DNA from: Sphingomonas edaphi
Lineage (GTDB): Bacteria > Pseudomonadota > Alphaproteobacteria > Sphingomonadales > Sphingomonadaceae
Direction: 5' to 3'
Assembly (NCBI RefSeq): GCF_003583725.1
Contig: NZ_QXTF01000001.1
Span: forward strand, 310,001-374,000
Length of the DNA stretch: 64,000 bases
Below, one piece after another: positions 1 through 9,488 of this stretch. Position numbers and translations under genes: made by a program. Under the pieces are notes generated by a model. That model searched no databases. It saw only the letters and a program-made list of their open reading frames with translations, and was not told the DNA's origin. The stretch's first letter is position 1. The number at the start of each line of letters is the position of its first letter.

Positions 1-145
1 TCAAATAGGTCGTCGCGGCCAAGTGCGCTTCATGCGTCCATTCGGCTCGCGGGAGACTGCGCGCCAGTAGGCCCTCGCCCACACGGGCGACGGCTTCGTC
101 GGACAGGAAATGGCGAATAGGAAACGCGGTCATCGGATCGGACAT
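1..145 (-). CDS. Hypothetical protein, N-terminal fragment (runs off the window)
   Basis: An open frame enters from the left edge of the window. Its first codon is the ATG at 145-143 (protein begins MSDPMTAFPIRHFL), and 48 codons are visible. The visible part contains WTHEAHLA, a Trp-His-Glu-His arrangement that also occurs in uncharacterised bacterial proteins of about 150 residues. No function can be assigned from this fragment. It lies 36 bp downstream of pckA on the same strand and could be cotranscribed with it. An in-frame Met at residue 5 is an equally good start. Confidence is limited because most of the gene is missing. Confidence 0.55.
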   Translation of the reverse strand, partial: MSDPMTAFPIRHFLSDEAVARVGEGLLARSLPRAEWTHEAHLAATTYL

Positions 146-181
146 TCTTCCAAAGATTGCCCGATCTGATGAACGGGCAGG

Positions 182-1789
182 TCAGGCGGCGGCGCTTACT
201 TTCGGCCCCGATTGCCGCACGCCCTCTTCGACATGGTCCGCGAACTCCGCAAAATTCTCGACGAACAGGTCCACCAGCTTCGCCGCCGTACGGTCGTACT
301 CGGCCTTGTCGGCCCAGGTCGACCGCGGGTCGAGGATCGAGCTGTCGACGCCCGGAACCGCCACCGGCACTTCGAAGCCAAAGTTGGGATCCTTGCGGAA
401 TTCGACATTCTTCAGGCTGCCGTCGAGCGCGGCATTGAGCAGCGCGCGGGTTTCCTTGATCGGCATGCGCTTGCCCGTGCCGTACTTGCCGCCGGTCCAA
501 CCGGTGTTGACGAGCCAGCAGTCGACGCCGCCCTTGGCGATTCGCTCCTTGAGCAAGTTGCCGTAGACCGACGGGTGACGCGGCATGAACGGCGCGCCGA
601 AGCAAGTCGAGAAAGTCGCTTCCGGCTCGGTCACGCCGATCTCGGTGCCGGCAACCTTCGCGGTGTATCCGGACAAGAAGTGGTACATTGCCTGATCGGG
701 CGTCAGCTTTGCGATCGGAGGCAGCACCCCGAACGCGTCGGCGGTCAGCATGACGATGTTGCGCGGGACCGGCCCCATGTTCTCGTCGGAAGAATTGGGG
801 ATGAAGTCGATCGGGTAAGCACCACGGCTGTTTTCGGCCAGGCTATTGTCGTCCAGATCGAGTTCGCGGGTCGTGGGGTCCATTACGACATTCTCCAGCA
901 CCGTTCCGAAGCGCTTGGTCGTCGCATAGATTTCCGGCTCACTCTCGGCCGACAGGCGGATCATCTTGGCGTAGCAGCCACCTTCGAAATTGAAGACAGC
1001 CGTATCCGACCATCCGTGCTCGTCGTCCCCAATGAGCGTACGGCTGGGATCAGCCGAGAGGGTCGTCTTGCCGGTTCCCGACAAGCCGAAAAAGATGGCC
1101 GTGTCGCCGTCCTTCCCGATGTTGGCCGAGCAATGCATCGGCATGATTCCCTGCGCCGGAAGCAGGTAATTGAGCAGCCCGAACACCGACTTCTTCATTT
1201 CGCCGCCATATTCCGTACCGCCAATCAGGATCAGCTTTTCGGTCAGGTTGACGGCAATAACCGTCTCGCTGCGGCAACCATGCTTCGCCGGATCCGCGCG
1301 GAAGCTCGGCAGGTCGATGATCGTGAATTCGGGAACGAAACCGGCCAGCTCCACCGTTTCGGGGCGAACCAGCATCGTCCGAATGAACAAGTTGTGCCAA
1401 GCATATTCGTTGACCACCCGCACCTTAACGCGATGTTCCGGCTGCGATCCGCCGAACAGGTCGGCAACAAAGAGTGTATCGAGCGATTTCAGGTGGGCTA
1501 GGAAATCGGCCTTCAGCGCCGCAAAGGCCTCGGGGGCCATCGGCTTGTTCGACTTGCCCCACCAGACCGTGTTTTCCGTCTCCGCATCGCGGACGGTGAA
1601 CTTGTCCTGGGCCGAACGGCCGGTGTGGCGCCCAGTCTTGACGACGATCGGGCCATCCTTGGCGAGCTGTCCTTCACCACGCGAAACCGCCTGCTCGACC
1701 AGCGGCGCGGTCGTAAGGTTCCAGTGGACGGTGGCACCGGTTTCAATGCCCTGTGTCGCCAACTGGTGCGCGGGGATGCGCTCGCTCAC
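182..1789 (-). CDS. pckA: Phosphoenolpyruvate carboxykinase (ATP)
   Basis: Converts oxaloacetate plus ATP to phosphoenolpyruvate plus CO2, the entry step of gluconeogenesis from the TCA cycle. From the GTG at 1789 the protein has 535 residues, the usual size of the ATP-dependent family. It shows the P-loop [14 protein letters not shown] followed by LIGDDEHGW, which form the ATP and metal site. The longer open frame reaching 2074 gives 95 extra N-terminal residues without family resemblance. The GTG is preceded by AGGGAG with 7-nt spacing, so I chose it. The gene is divergent from chvI across a 170-bp region with a 14-bp palindrome. ChvG/ChvI control of pckA is reported in Agrobacterium, so control by this adjacent system is plausible but inferred. 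Confidence 0.96.
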   Translation of the reverse strand: MSERIPAHQLATQGIETGATVHWNLTTAPLVEQAVSRGEGQLAKDGPIVVKTGRHTGRSAQDKFTVRDAETENTVWWGKSNKPMAPEAFAALKADFLAHLKSLDTLFVADLFGGSQPEHRVKVRVVNEYAWHNLFIRTMLVRPETVELAGFVPEFTIIDLPSFRADPAKHGCRSETVIAVNLTEKLILIGGTEYGGEMKKSVFGLLNYLLPAQGIMPMHCSANIGKDGDTAIFFGLSGTGKTTLSADPSRTLIGDDEHGWSDTAVFNFEGGCYAKMIRLSAESEPEIYATTKRFGTVLENVVMDPTTRELDLDDNSLAENSRGAYPIDFIPNSSDENMGPVPRNIVMLTADAFGVLPPIAKLTPDQAMYHFLSGYTAKVAGTEIGVTEPEATFSTCFGAPFMPRHPSVYGNLLKERIAKGGVDCWLVNTGWTGGKYGTGKRMPIKETRALLNAALDGSLKNVEFRKDPNFGFEVPVAVPGVDSSILDPRSTWADKAEYDRTAAKLVDLFVENFAEFADHVEEGVRQSGPKVSAAA

Positions 1790-1838
1790 ATCGATTCTCC
1801 CTGAAATTTCAAAGGCGAAGCCTGTCCCCAGACCTCGC

Positions 1839-1852
1839 CGCATACGTATGCG
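1839..1852. promoter_or_regulatory. 14-bp perfect palindrome between pckA and chvI
   Basis: CGCATACGTATGCG reads the same on both strands. It sits about 50 bp upstream of the pckA start and 107 bp upstream of the chvI start, in the shared divergent regulatory region. This is the expected form of a dimeric-regulator operator. The regulator is unknown, and ChvI is not known to bind this motif. Confidence 0.45.
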
Positions 1853-1959
1853 ATGGGGCCTATACATACCAGAAGCAGGACGGTCAAAGCAGCCCTTCTC
1901 GCCCTTGTTTCGACGAACGGCGCTGGCTATCCCATGGGACGACACGCATAGGAGCGGGC

Positions 1960-2676
1960 ATGAGCCAAGTGATCGCGCTCGTCGACGACGACCGCAATAT
2001 CCTGACGTCCGTTTCGATTGCGCTGCAGGCCGAAGGATTCCTGACCCGGGTCTACACCGACGGCCAGTCCGCATTGAAGGCTTTCGCCGACAATCCGCCG
2101 GACTTGGGCGTTTTCGACATCAAGATGCCCCAGATGGACGGAATGGAGCTGCTCCGCCGCGTACGCGAGACGAGCGCCATGCCGGTCATCTTCCTGACGT
2201 CAAAGGACGACGAGCTTGACGAAGCGCTGGGCTTGGCGATGGGCGCTGACGACTACATCTCCAAGCCCTTTTCCCAGCGGCTGCTGATAGCCCGCATCCG
2301 CGCGCTGCTGCGCCGTCAGGAGCTGGCGAAAGGCAACAGTACCGGGAATGGTGAAAGCGCTCCCGCCGAGACGCCGCTGATCGAACGCGGCCGACTGGTG
2401 ATGGACCCGGCGCGTCATAAGGTCTTGTGGGACAGAAAGGACGTGACGCTCACCGTCACCGAATTTCTTATCCTCGAGGCTCTGGCCCAGCGGCCCGGCG
2501 TCGTGAAATCGCGCAACCAGCTGCTCGATATTGCTTATCAGGACGATGTCTATGTCGACGACCGCACCATCGACAGCCACATCAAGCGGATTCGGCGGAA
2601 GTTCCGCGCCGTCGACACCCAGTTCGACGCAATCGAGACCCTCTATGGCGTCGGATATAAATTCGGAGAGGAATAG
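1960..2676 (+). CDS. chvI: OmpR-family response regulator ChvI
   Basis: A DNA-binding response regulator of 238 residues. The N-terminal receiver domain has the acidic pocket VDDD (8-11), the probable phospho-acceptor D53 in [10 protein letters not shown], and the conserved Lys in YISKPF. A winged-helix OmpR/PhoB domain follows, ending in [17 protein letters not shown] and YGVGYKF. The start ATG has AGGAG 5 nt upstream. The sensor gene chvG begins inside its last 32 bp, so the two are translationally coupled. ChvG/ChvI in alphaproteobacteria responds to acid and envelope conditions and affects central metabolism. The adjacent pckA, HPr kinase and PTS genes match the classical arrangement. Confidence 0.93.
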   Translation: MSQVIALVDDDRNILTSVSIALQAEGFLTRVYTDGQSALKAFADNPPDLGVFDIKMPQMDGMELLRRVRETSAMPVIFLTSKDDELDEALGLAMGADDYISKPFSQRLLIARIRALLRRQELAKGNSTGNGESAPAETPLIERGRLVMDPARHKVLWDRKDVTLTVTEFLILEALAQRPGVVKSRNQLLDIAYQDDVYVDDRTIDSHIKRIRRKFRAVDTQFDAIETLYGVGYKFGEE

Positions 2677-4219
2677 CGAAGAGGATCTCGTCCTCGCCTG
2701 GTCGGGACGTTGGACCCTCGCCCACCGCATCCTTGCGGTGAACGTGCTGACGCTTGCCCTTGTTGGCCTCGCATTCCTGTATCTCGACAGCTACCGTAAT
2801 CGGCTGGAAAAGGAACGGGTTCAGAAGGTCGCAGCACAAGCCGAGATGGCGGCCACCGCCCTATCGACCGTGGCGCCCGACCGTCACGACGAATTGCTGG
2901 CGCGTTTGTCTAAGCAGAACAAGACCCGTATCCGGATATACGGCTCCGATGGCTCTCTCAAGCTGGACAGCTGGCAATTGGTTGGCCCGACCTACCGCCT
3001 GAGGGATCCCGCCATGCAACGGTGGAACAAGGATGTTGCTCGGGCCCTCGACCGAGGATTCAACGCCATCGTCGGCGAAAAGAACGACGAGGATTTCGTC
3101 GAACCGGCCGTCGATCGAGCAAATGCGTGGGAAGAAGTCGCAGCGGCGATGAGGACCGGAGCCATCCAGACGGAAATCAGGCTGGCCCCCGAGCTAACGC
3201 CCGTCTTCTCCGCCGCTGCGCCGGTCGGTGATGGAACCACTCTGTTGGTTACCGACAACGACCGGTCCTTCACTCGGACTGTCCGCAAGCAGCGCCGGTC
3301 GTTGCTGGTCGCGCTTGCGGTCGTCACCGGGCTGTCGGTGTTGTTGTCCCTATTCTTGGCTCGCACCATCGTCCAGCCGTTGCGGCGCATTGCGTTTGCG
3401 GCACATCGCGTGCGGCTCGGTCGAGCCCGCGAGGTCAGGGTTCCCCGCCTTCCGTCGCGCCGTGACGAAATCGGCCTGTTGGCCCGGTCAGTCAGCGACA
3501 TGAGCCAGTCCCTTCGCCACCGCATCGACAATATCGAAGCATTCGCAGCTGACGTAACCCACGAACTCAAGAACCCGCTCGCATCCTTGCGCTCCGCCGT
3601 CGACAGCCTCGATCGTATCGACGACCCTGCACTGAAGCGTCAGTTGATCGACGTCATCCGGCAGGACGTGCTTCGCCTCGACCGGCTTATTGGCGACATT
3701 GGCGAAGCCGCTCGGACGGATGCCGAGCTGGCCCGCGCCCGCTTTGAACCGGTCGACCTGGGCGAGCTGATCGGCAATCTCGTCTCAAGTTGGGAGACGC
3801 GGCGGGAAACCGGTAACGTCCGCATCGCCTTCGCACGCCCCAGACGCGCTAGCGCCATCGTCATGGGTGAGCCAGGCCGTCTCGCTCGTGCGATCGACAA
3901 TTTGATCGATAATGCGATCAGTTTTTCCCCTCCAAGCGGCTTGGTTGAAATTGCCGCAACCCATGTCGGAGACGAAATCCGCATTCGAATTGATGATGAA
4001 GGCCCGGGCGTGCCGCCCGAATCGCGTGAGGCCATCTTCAACCGTTTTCACTCGGTTCGCCCCGGCGCCGAAAACTTCGGCCGCCACTCCGGTCTGGGCT
4101 TGGCAATCGCTCGGGCGATTGTCGAAGGCCATGATGGGGAAATCGATGTCGCCGACCGCGACGACGCGCCTTCGGGCGCACGGTTCACCATCAGCCTCAA
4201 AGCGGCGGACCGCGCATGA
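2645..4219 (+). CDS. chvG: Sensor histidine kinase ChvG
   Basis: Membrane sensor kinase of 524 residues that should phosphorylate ChvI. The order is a first membrane segment at about 28-48, a periplasmic region of about 170 residues, a second membrane segment at 219-240, a HAMP linker at about 240-292, and a dimerisation helix with phospho-acceptor H306 in THELKNPL. The ATPase domain has an N box with N419/N423, DEGPG at 451-455 and [10 protein letters not shown]. Length and layout match ChvG/ExoS proteins. I chose the ATG at 2645, overlapping chvI, because upstream codons in this frame lie deep inside chvI. It overlaps hprK by the ATGA tetranucleotide. Confidence 0.92.
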   Translation: MASDINSERNSEEDLVLAWSGRWTLAHRILAVNVLTLALVGLAFLYLDSYRNRLEKERVQKVAAQAEMAATALSTVAPDRHDELLARLSKQNKTRIRIYGSDGSLKLDSWQLVGPTYRLRDPAMQRWNKDVARALDRGFNAIVGEKNDEDFVEPAVDRANAWEEVAAAMRTGAIQTEIRLAPELTPVFSAAAPVGDGTTLLVTDNDRSFTRTVRKQRRSLLVALAVVTGLSVLLSLFLARTIVQPLRRIAFAAHRVRLGRAREVRVPRLPSRRDEIGLLARSVSDMSQSLRHRIDNIEAFAADVTHELKNPLASLRSAVDSLDRIDDPALKRQLIDVIRQDVLRLDRLIGDIGEAARTDAELARARFEPVDLGELIGNLVSSWETRRETGNVRIAFARPRRASAIVMGEPGRLARAIDNLIDNAISFSPPSGLVEIAATHVGDEIRIRIDDEGPGVPPESREAIFNRFHSVRPGAENFGRHSGLGLAIARAIVEGHDGEIDVADRDDAPSGARFTISLKAADRA

Positions 4220-4656
4220 ACGGCCCTCGCCTCAGTTCGGAAAACCTGCACGCCTCAACCGTGGCCCTTAACGGTCACGCGGTAATCATTTCGGGCCCAT
4301 CGGGATCGGGTAAGTCAGACCTTACGCTTCGGCTACTCGACCACGGCTTCATCCTCGTCAGCGACGACCGCACGATTGTTCATCGCGACGGCGACCGGCT
4401 TGTCGCTTCGGCGCCTCCGACGATCAAGGGCAAGCTGGAAGTACGAGGCATCGGCATCGTTGACGTAAATTCGGTGGACGATATCCCCGTCGGGCTGGTG
4501 GTCGAGCTGACCAACACCATTCAGCGCATGCCTGACGATGGGCAGGAACGCCTGATCCTTGGGGTCCATATTCCCCTTATCAACGTCGATGCGATGACCG
4601 CGTCCGCGCCATCAAAGGTCGCGATGGCCCTCGACCGGTTGGGTCTGAAGTTCTGA
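4216..4656 (+). CDS. hprK: HPr kinase/phosphorylase, short C-terminal-domain form
   Basis: Regulatory kinase that phosphorylates HPr on a serine. At 146 residues it is only the C-terminal catalytic domain; the Firmicutes enzyme is about 310 residues. This short form is typical of alphaproteobacteria. Visible are the P-loop GPSGSGKS (27-34), VSDD (48-51) and the HPrK signature LEVRGIGI (74-81). Its start codon overlaps the chvG stop (ATGA), and rapZ begins 2 bp after its stop. The context puts it in a regulatory PTS chain with EIIA and HPr just downstream. The substrate HPr has a matching serine (S48). Confidence 0.93.
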   Translation: MNGPRLSSENLHASTVALNGHAVIISGPSGSGKSDLTLRLLDHGFILVSDDRTIVHRDGDRLVASAPPTIKGKLEVRGIGIVDVNSVDDIPVGLVVELTNTIQRMPDDGQERLILGVHIPLINVDAMTASAPSKVAMALDRLGLKF

Positions 4657-4658
4657 CC

Positions 4659-5594
4659 ATGGCGAGCCGCCCAAGACATTTGCCGCGCTTGCTTCTGGTC
4701 ACAGGCATGTCAGGTGCGGGCAAGTCCACCGTGTTGGATGCACTTGAGGACATGGGGTGGGATTGCGTCGATAACCTGCCAACGGCCCTCCTCAACAGCT
4801 TTGTCCATGGTGAGCGCGAGTCGCGGGCGGGCGTGCCCGTCGCCGTCGGGATGGACGTCCGCAGCCGGGGTTTCGACCCGCAAGCGTTGCCGGCCCTCCT
4901 GAGATCGATCGAGGGCGTTCGCCCGGAAATCCTCTACCTGGATTGCGCCGGAACGGAGCTAATTCGCCGCTATGACGAGACCCGTCGGCGTCATCCCCTA
5001 GCGCCTGACCGACCAGCGGAGGACGGCATTGCCCGGGAACGCGGTGCGACCGCGCCCCTTCGCCAGATCGCGGACACGGTACTCGACACGACCGACCTTA
5101 CGCCGGCCGAGCTGAGGGACGAGCTTCGCCGCCGGTACGGTGGTGAAGTCGATCAACCGGTTGTGACTATTTCCTCGTTCGGATTCGCCAGAGGGATTTC
5201 GCGAACCGCCGACCTGGTGTTCGACATGCGGTTTATTGCGAACCCGCATTGGATTGACGAACTGCGACCATTAACCGGAGAGGATGCTCCTGTTCAGGCT
5301 TATGTCGGCGATGACCCCGGCTGGGCCCCGGCGATGGAACAGATCGAGACCCTGTTATCTGCGCTCATTCCTCGCTATTGGGCCGCCGGCAAAAGCTATT
5401 TAACGGTGGCGTTTGGCTGTACCGGGGGACGTCACCGATCGGTGGCTGCGGCGGTCGAAATGGCGAACCGGTTGCGTAAAGCGGGATTTTCGCCGAATGT
5501 CCGCCATCGTGACCTCGCTTCGCCGCCAAGCGATACGATCGAGGGAGAACCCGCAAGTCCAGGTGACGCGGGCGTTGACGAAGCGGGTGAGTAA
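4659..5594 (+). CDS. rapZ: RapZ/YvcJ-family nucleotide-binding protein
   Basis: P-loop ATP/GTP-binding protein of 311 residues. The Walker A motif GMSGAGKS is at 16-23 and VDNL at 37-40; the C-terminal domain carries GCTGGRHRSVAAA, the hallmark of the family. In E. coli RapZ guides RNase E to the small RNA GlmZ and senses glucosamine-6-phosphate. In alphaproteobacteria its target is less clear. It sits between hprK and the EIIA gene with a zero-length junction to the latter. The last 20 residues are acidic and glycine-rich and probably disordered. Confidence 0.93.
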   Translation: MASRPRHLPRLLLVTGMSGAGKSTVLDALEDMGWDCVDNLPTALLNSFVHGERESRAGVPVAVGMDVRSRGFDPQALPALLRSIEGVRPEILYLDCAGTELIRRYDETRRRHPLAPDRPAEDGIARERGATAPLRQIADTVLDTTDLTPAELRDELRRRYGGEVDQPVVTISSFGFARGISRTADLVFDMRFIANPHWIDELRPLTGEDAPVQAYVGDDPGWAPAMEQIETLLSALIPRYWAAGKSYLTVAFGCTGGRHRSVAAAVEMANRLRKAGFSPNVRHRDLASPPSDTIEGEPASPGDAGVDEAGE

Positions 5595-6002
5595 ATGATC
5601 GGACTAGTGTTGGTGACCCACGGCCGTCTGGCGGCCGAGTTCATCACCGCAATGGAGCATGTCGTTGGCCCCCAAGAGGCCATCGAGGGAATCTGCATTG
5701 ACGCGGATGACGACATGGAGATGCGCCGCAAGGACATCGCCGATGCCATTCAACGCTGCGACCAGGGCAAGGGGGTCATCATTTTGACCGACCTGTTCGG
5801 GGGCACTCCGTCGAACCTCGCCATCAGCCTGATGAAAAGCGAGAATGTCGAGGTAATCGCTGGCGTGAACCTGCCCATGCTGATCCGACTCGAGGGCGCC
5901 CGCAAGGCAATGACCGTTCGAGCGGCCGTCGCCGCAGCCCGGGAAGCCGGGCGGAAATATATATCGGTCGCCTCCGAAATTCTCGGCGAGGCCGCTGCTT
6001 GA
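5595..6002 (+). CDS. PTS EIIA component, mannose (ManX) family
   Basis: Soluble EIIA-type phosphocarrier of 135 residues. The mannose-family phosphorylation site is H9 in LVLVTHGRLA. TDLFGGTPSN and the stretch around VNLPMLIRLE are further family motifs. No EIIB, EIIC or EIID gene is present nearby, so it probably acts in regulation and not in sugar uptake. This is common in alphaproteobacteria that keep an incomplete PTS. The stop codon overlaps the start of the HPr gene by 4 bp. Confidence 0.93.
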   Translation: MIGLVLVTHGRLAAEFITAMEHVVGPQEAIEGICIDADDDMEMRRKDIADAIQRCDQGKGVIILTDLFGGTPSNLAISLMKSENVEVIAGVNLPMLIRLEGARKAMTVRAAVAAAREAGRKYISVASEILGEAAA

Positions 6003-6271
6003 GCGGCCAGTCGCGTACCATCGAGATCACGAACCGGCGTGGGCTCCACGCCCGCGCCAGCGCCAAATTCGTCAATCTCGCGTCGGCCCTTCCCGCCAGG
6101 GTTGAGGTCGAAAAGGACGGCAATCGCGTCGTCGGCACATCGATCATGGGCCTGATGATGCTGGGTGCTGCGATGGGCGATCACATCACCATCCATTGCG
6201 ACGGTGAAGGCTGTGACCACGCGCTGGCCGAACTGTCCGCCCTGGTCGAGGGACGCTTCGGGGAGGACTGA
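5999..6271 (+). CDS. ptsH: Phosphocarrier protein HPr
   Basis: HPr of 90 residues starting at a TTG (5999) that overlaps the EIIA stop. Both regulatory sites are present: H17 in GLHARAS, phosphorylated by enzyme I, and S48 in TSIMGLMMLG, the serine that HPr kinase modifies. The S48 region resembles the Firmicutes SIMGVMSL context more than the E. coli sequence. This suits a strain that encodes HPrK 1.3 kb upstream. Enzyme I is not in the window, so the phosphoryl source must be elsewhere. Confidence 0.93.
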   Translation: MSGQSRTIEITNRRGLHARASAKFVNLASALPARVEVEKDGNRVVGTSIMGLMMLGAAMGDHITIHCDGEGCDHALAELSALVEGRFGED

Positions 6272-6275
6272 TCAC

Positions 6276-7079
6276 ATGCCCCGCCAGATCAGTTCATTCT
6301 CGAACGAAACCGTCAAACGAATCCGCGGCCTTCGCGACAAGAAGCAGCGCAAGTCGGAAGGTCTGTTTCTAGCTGAAGGGCTGCGCATCCTCGCGGAAGG
6401 TCGCGATAGCGGCTGTCTGCCAGAAATCATTGCCTATTCTAGCGCCGGCGGGATTCATCCTCTGGCAGAAGAGATTATCGTTGCCGCTGAAGCACAGGGC
6501 GCGGATGTCATCGAGACAACGCCGGACATCCTTTCGAAAATGTCAGGCAAGGATAATCCGCAGGCGATCCTCGGAGCTTATCGGCAGCCGGAAAGCGGCC
6601 TTGCCGGCATCGACCGGATGCGGTCTCCGCTTTGGCTGGTCGCCCAATCGCTGCGCGATCCCGGCAATATCGGGACGATCCTGAGAACTGGAGATGCGAC
6701 TGGAGCAGGCGGCCTGATCCTCCTGGACGATTGCGCAGACGCCTATTCGGTCGAGGCGGTTCGGGCGTCGATGGGGGCTATTTTCACCCAATCTATTGCA
6801 GCGGCTCGCTGGGAGGAATTCCTGCCCTGGTTACGCAGCGGCGTGGGTCAGTTGGTCGGCATGAGTCTTCAAACCGAGCATGACTATCTGGAGCCGATTT
6901 ACGAGCAGCCCTGCTTCCTGTTGATCGGAAACGAAAGCCAAGGCCTGCCCGAGCCTTACGAGGCCGAATGCGACCTGCTGGTAAAAATCCCGATGCTGGG
7001 CCGAGCCGACAGCCTGAACGCGGCGGTCGCGGCGGCCGTAATGGCGTTCCAGGTACGGGCAAGTTGGCGGAACCGCTGA
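6276..7079 (+). CDS. TrmH/SpoU-family RNA 2'-O-methyltransferase
   Basis: SAM-dependent RNA ribose methyltransferase of 267 residues. The N-terminal substrate-binding part includes KSEGLFLAEGLRIL. The SPOUT knot domain shows the three SpoU motifs: LRDPGNIGTILRTGDA, LLIGNESQGL and IPMLGRADSLNAAVA. The target (tRNA or 23S rRNA) cannot be set from sequence alone. I chose the ATG at 6276, 4 bp after the HPr stop; a longer frame reaching into HPr adds residues unlike the family. It is probably cotranscribed with the PTS genes. Confidence 0.9.
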   Translation: MPRQISSFSNETVKRIRGLRDKKQRKSEGLFLAEGLRILAEGRDSGCLPEIIAYSSAGGIHPLAEEIIVAAEAQGADVIETTPDILSKMSGKDNPQAILGAYRQPESGLAGIDRMRSPLWLVAQSLRDPGNIGTILRTGDATGAGGLILLDDCADAYSVEAVRASMGAIFTQSIAAARWEEFLPWLRSGVGQLVGMSLQTEHDYLEPIYEQPCFLLIGNESQGLPEPYEAECDLLVKIPMLGRADSLNAAVAAAVMAFQVRASWRNR

Positions 7080-7103
7080 CGCGCCTCGCGGGTTTGTTCC
7101 GCC

Positions 7104-7862
7104 ATGAAAACGATATTCGCGCTGCCGCTGCTCGCCCTTGGTCTTGCCGCATGCGAGACTTATCCACCCTATGGCCAGCCCTACCCGCCGGGCGGTCCAT
7201 CGCCGGAAGCGACCTATCGGGCAATCGGTACAGAACCGTTTTGGGACCTGGAAATCGGCCGCGACATGGTTTTCACCGACCGCGGCGATAATATGCGCGT
7301 CGTCCAACCGACACCGCGCCCAATCAACGGGGTTGCGGGAGAAATCTACAGGACGCCACGTATCGAGGCGAATGTGGTGCATGCTCGCTGCAGTGACGGC
7401 ATGAGTGACCGCGTCTACCCCGACACAGTCCAGGTCCGGGTCGATGGCCGCGAGTATCGAGGATGCGGTGCAACAGTCGCCTTTTTCGGTCAGGTTGGCG
7501 AGGACGGCCAACCAAACTACCCAGGATCCGGAGCCATGACGCTGACCGGCACGAACTGGCGCGTGGTCGCTATCAACGGCCGACCGACGCCGCCGCAGAA
7601 TTTTTACATGAATTTCATTCCCGACCGGATCGGCGCCAAGTTTGGCTGCAACTCACTGGGCGCTGGCTATTCGGTAGCAGGTAGCGTGCTGACCGCGGGC
7701 GCTGTGATGGCAACGCGAATGGCGTGCCCGGACATGACCTTCGAGACACAGGGATCGGCTATCCTTGCCCGGCCAATGAACATTTCCGGCGGTGGCGATC
7801 GCATGCGCTTGGCCAATTCGGCCGGAACTATCGATTTGGTTAGGGCCGAACAGGCGAGGTGA
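7104..7862 (+). CDS. Secreted lipoprotein with a META/HslJ-like C-terminal domain
   Basis: Probable lipoprotein of 252 residues. The lipobox LAAC places the lipidated cysteine at residue 17. After a Pro/Gly/Tyr-rich linker comes a region with AIGTEPFWDLEIG and CSDGMSD, like periplasmic proteins annotated COG3650. The C-terminal third contains GTNWRVVAINGRP, GAKFGCNSLGAGY and MATRMACPDM, the pattern of META/HslJ domains. HslJ-type proteins are linked to heat and novobiocin resistance, but the function here is unknown. It follows the methyltransferase by 24 bp on the same strand. Confidence 0.8.
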   Translation: MKTIFALPLLALGLAACETYPPYGQPYPPGGPSPEATYRAIGTEPFWDLEIGRDMVFTDRGDNMRVVQPTPRPINGVAGEIYRTPRIEANVVHARCSDGMSDRVYPDTVQVRVDGREYRGCGATVAFFGQVGEDGQPNYPGSGAMTLTGTNWRVVAINGRPTPPQNFYMNFIPDRIGAKFGCNSLGAGYSVAGSVLTAGAVMATRMACPDMTFETQGSAILARPMNISGGGDRMRLANSAGTIDLVRAEQAR

Positions 7863-8003
7863 CCTGCCCGCGCAGCGATGCGCGAAGTTTACGTGGCCGA
7901 TGAAATCTGAGGTCGCCAACTTCGAGGTTCCCGATGAGGTTCCTTTCTAAAGAGCCGGCAGCTGGCTGCAGGCGAACCCATGCATTACCACTGCAAAACG
8001 CTG

Positions 8004-9347
8004 TCAGGCCGCAGCGTCGTCTTCGTTCGCAGTAGGCTTGGGCGCCGAGAGCTTGGTCAACGGACGCGGGCTGGCTTCAACCATCGGCGGCGTGGGGACG
8101 TCCTTGGCGCTTCCCGCGCCAAGCGATTCGAAGCGCCGGGCCTGGGTGAAGACCTGGCTTTCGAAACTTCCGACCATCTGGTTGTAGGCAGCATTGGCGG
8201 TCGACAAATTCTTGCCGACGCGTTCCATGTGCTGCGCCATCGTCGCAAGACGCGAGTGCAATTCCTTGCCAAGGCTGGCGATTTCATCGGCAGCCTCGTT
8301 TAATTTTTCCTGCCGCCACACGCTGGCGACCGTCCGAGCGATGGCGACAAGGTTGGTCGGAGTCGCCAGCAGAACCTTTCGCTCGAAGGCCCATTCCCAC
8401 AGACCATGATCATGTTCCAGGGCGGCGGTCAGGAAATGTTCTCCCGGGATGAACATGACGACATAGTCAGCAGCGTCGTCAAACTGCGCCCAGTAGGACT
8501 TGGACCCAAGCTGCTGCGCATGATTCTTTACCGACGCGACATGAGCCGACAGGTGCGCGGCGCGCCGGTCGTCGTCCACCTCTTCAGACGCATCAAGATA
8601 GGCGTTGAGCGAGCATTTGGCGTCAATCACAAGCTTTCGCCCGCCGGGCAGATTGACGATGACGTCGGGCCTCAACCGACCGTCCTCCGTCGTCACGCTG
8701 ACTTCCGTACGGAAATCAGCATGTTCGATCAGTCCCGCTTGCTCTAGCACATTGCGAAGGCTCTGCTCGCCCCACCGACCACGCGCTTTTGGTGAAGCTC
8801 GAAGTGCATTGACGAGGTTGCGGGTCTCGTCGCGGACACGTCCCTGCCCTTCGCGCACCTGTTCAACCACGGAGCGCAGGCCGGCATAATGATCGACACG
8901 CTCCTTCTCGACGCGCTGCAGGCCCTCCTCGTAGCGCTTGAGAGTCGCCTCGACAGGCTGCAGCAGCGTCTGGAGCTTGGCCTGGCTGGCCTTGTCCGCC
9001 TCGCTGAAACGTTCGCCTGCCTTGTCGAGAAAGTCTTTCTGGGCCTTTTCGAGCAGTTGGTCGCCTACCTCGCGCATTTGCCGGATCAGCGAATCCTTCG
9101 ATTCCTGAAGGTCCTTCATCCGCGCATCGAAGTTACGGGCATCAGCCTGCAGCGTCGCAAGATCACGGGCCGCGACCTCATGCGCCGAGCGGGCCGCGTC
9201 GCGTTCGTCGCGAACTGCGTTTAGCTGGAGCCGCAGCGATTCGGCGGCGGCCTTGCCCTGCTCGCCGCCGCGCGCTCCCAGCAACCACCCGATGGCCGCA
9301 CCCAGCACGAGGGCTACCAGCCCAACGATGATCAACGAGGCGTCCAA
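8004..9347 (-). CDS. rmuC: DNA recombination protein RmuC
   Basis: RmuC family, 447 residues. An N-terminal membrane anchor (about 5-24) is followed by a long coiled coil (about 30-180) and a nuclease-like RmuC domain with GRWGEQSLRNVLEQAG, RPDVIVNLPGGRKLVIDAK and the downstream ADYVVMFIPGE. RmuC limits DNA inversion at short inverted repeats in E. coli. The start is a TTG at 9347 with GGAGGG just upstream. The C-terminal 35 residues are Pro/Ala-rich. It is convergent with the lipoprotein gene across 141 bp in which I see only a short GCGCA/TGCGC inverted repeat just after the lipoprotein stop. Confidence 0.94.
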   Translation of the reverse strand: MDASLIIVGLVALVLGAAIGWLLGARGGEQGKAAAESLRLQLNAVRDERDAARSAHEVAARDLATLQADARNFDARMKDLQESKDSLIRQMREVGDQLLEKAQKDFLDKAGERFSEADKASQAKLQTLLQPVEATLKRYEEGLQRVEKERVDHYAGLRSVVEQVREGQGRVRDETRNLVNALRASPKARGRWGEQSLRNVLEQAGLIEHADFRTEVSVTTEDGRLRPDVIVNLPGGRKLVIDAKCSLNAYLDASEEVDDDRRAAHLSAHVASVKNHAQQLGSKSYWAQFDDAADYVVMFIPGEHFLTAALEHDHGLWEWAFERKVLLATPTNLVAIARTVASVWRQEKLNEAADEIASLGKELHSRLATMAQHMERVGKNLSTANAAYNQMVGSFESQVFTQARRFESLGAGSAKDVPTPPMVEASPRPLTKLSAPKPTANEDDAAA

Positions 9348-9488
9348 CCTGCCCTCCTGAATGTAGAACGAAATGCGAACCTATGACCATTTTGCCTCTG
9401 GCTCAAGCGCAGCCTGACGCCACCATCGGCAATTCGTCATGACATCATCATCGCCCCGCCGGACCGGTTCGGTCACCTTCGCCGCCAA

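Noticed and set aside
212-1501. 429-codon open frame antisense to pckA
   Set aside because: It lies wholly inside pckA, its composition reflects the high GC content of the opposite strand, and no protein family is visible.
1790-2074. N-terminal extension of the pckA reading frame
   Set aside because: It would run across the palindrome, extend into chvI and add 95 residues without family resemblance; the GTG at 1789 has a good ribosome site and gives the family's normal length.
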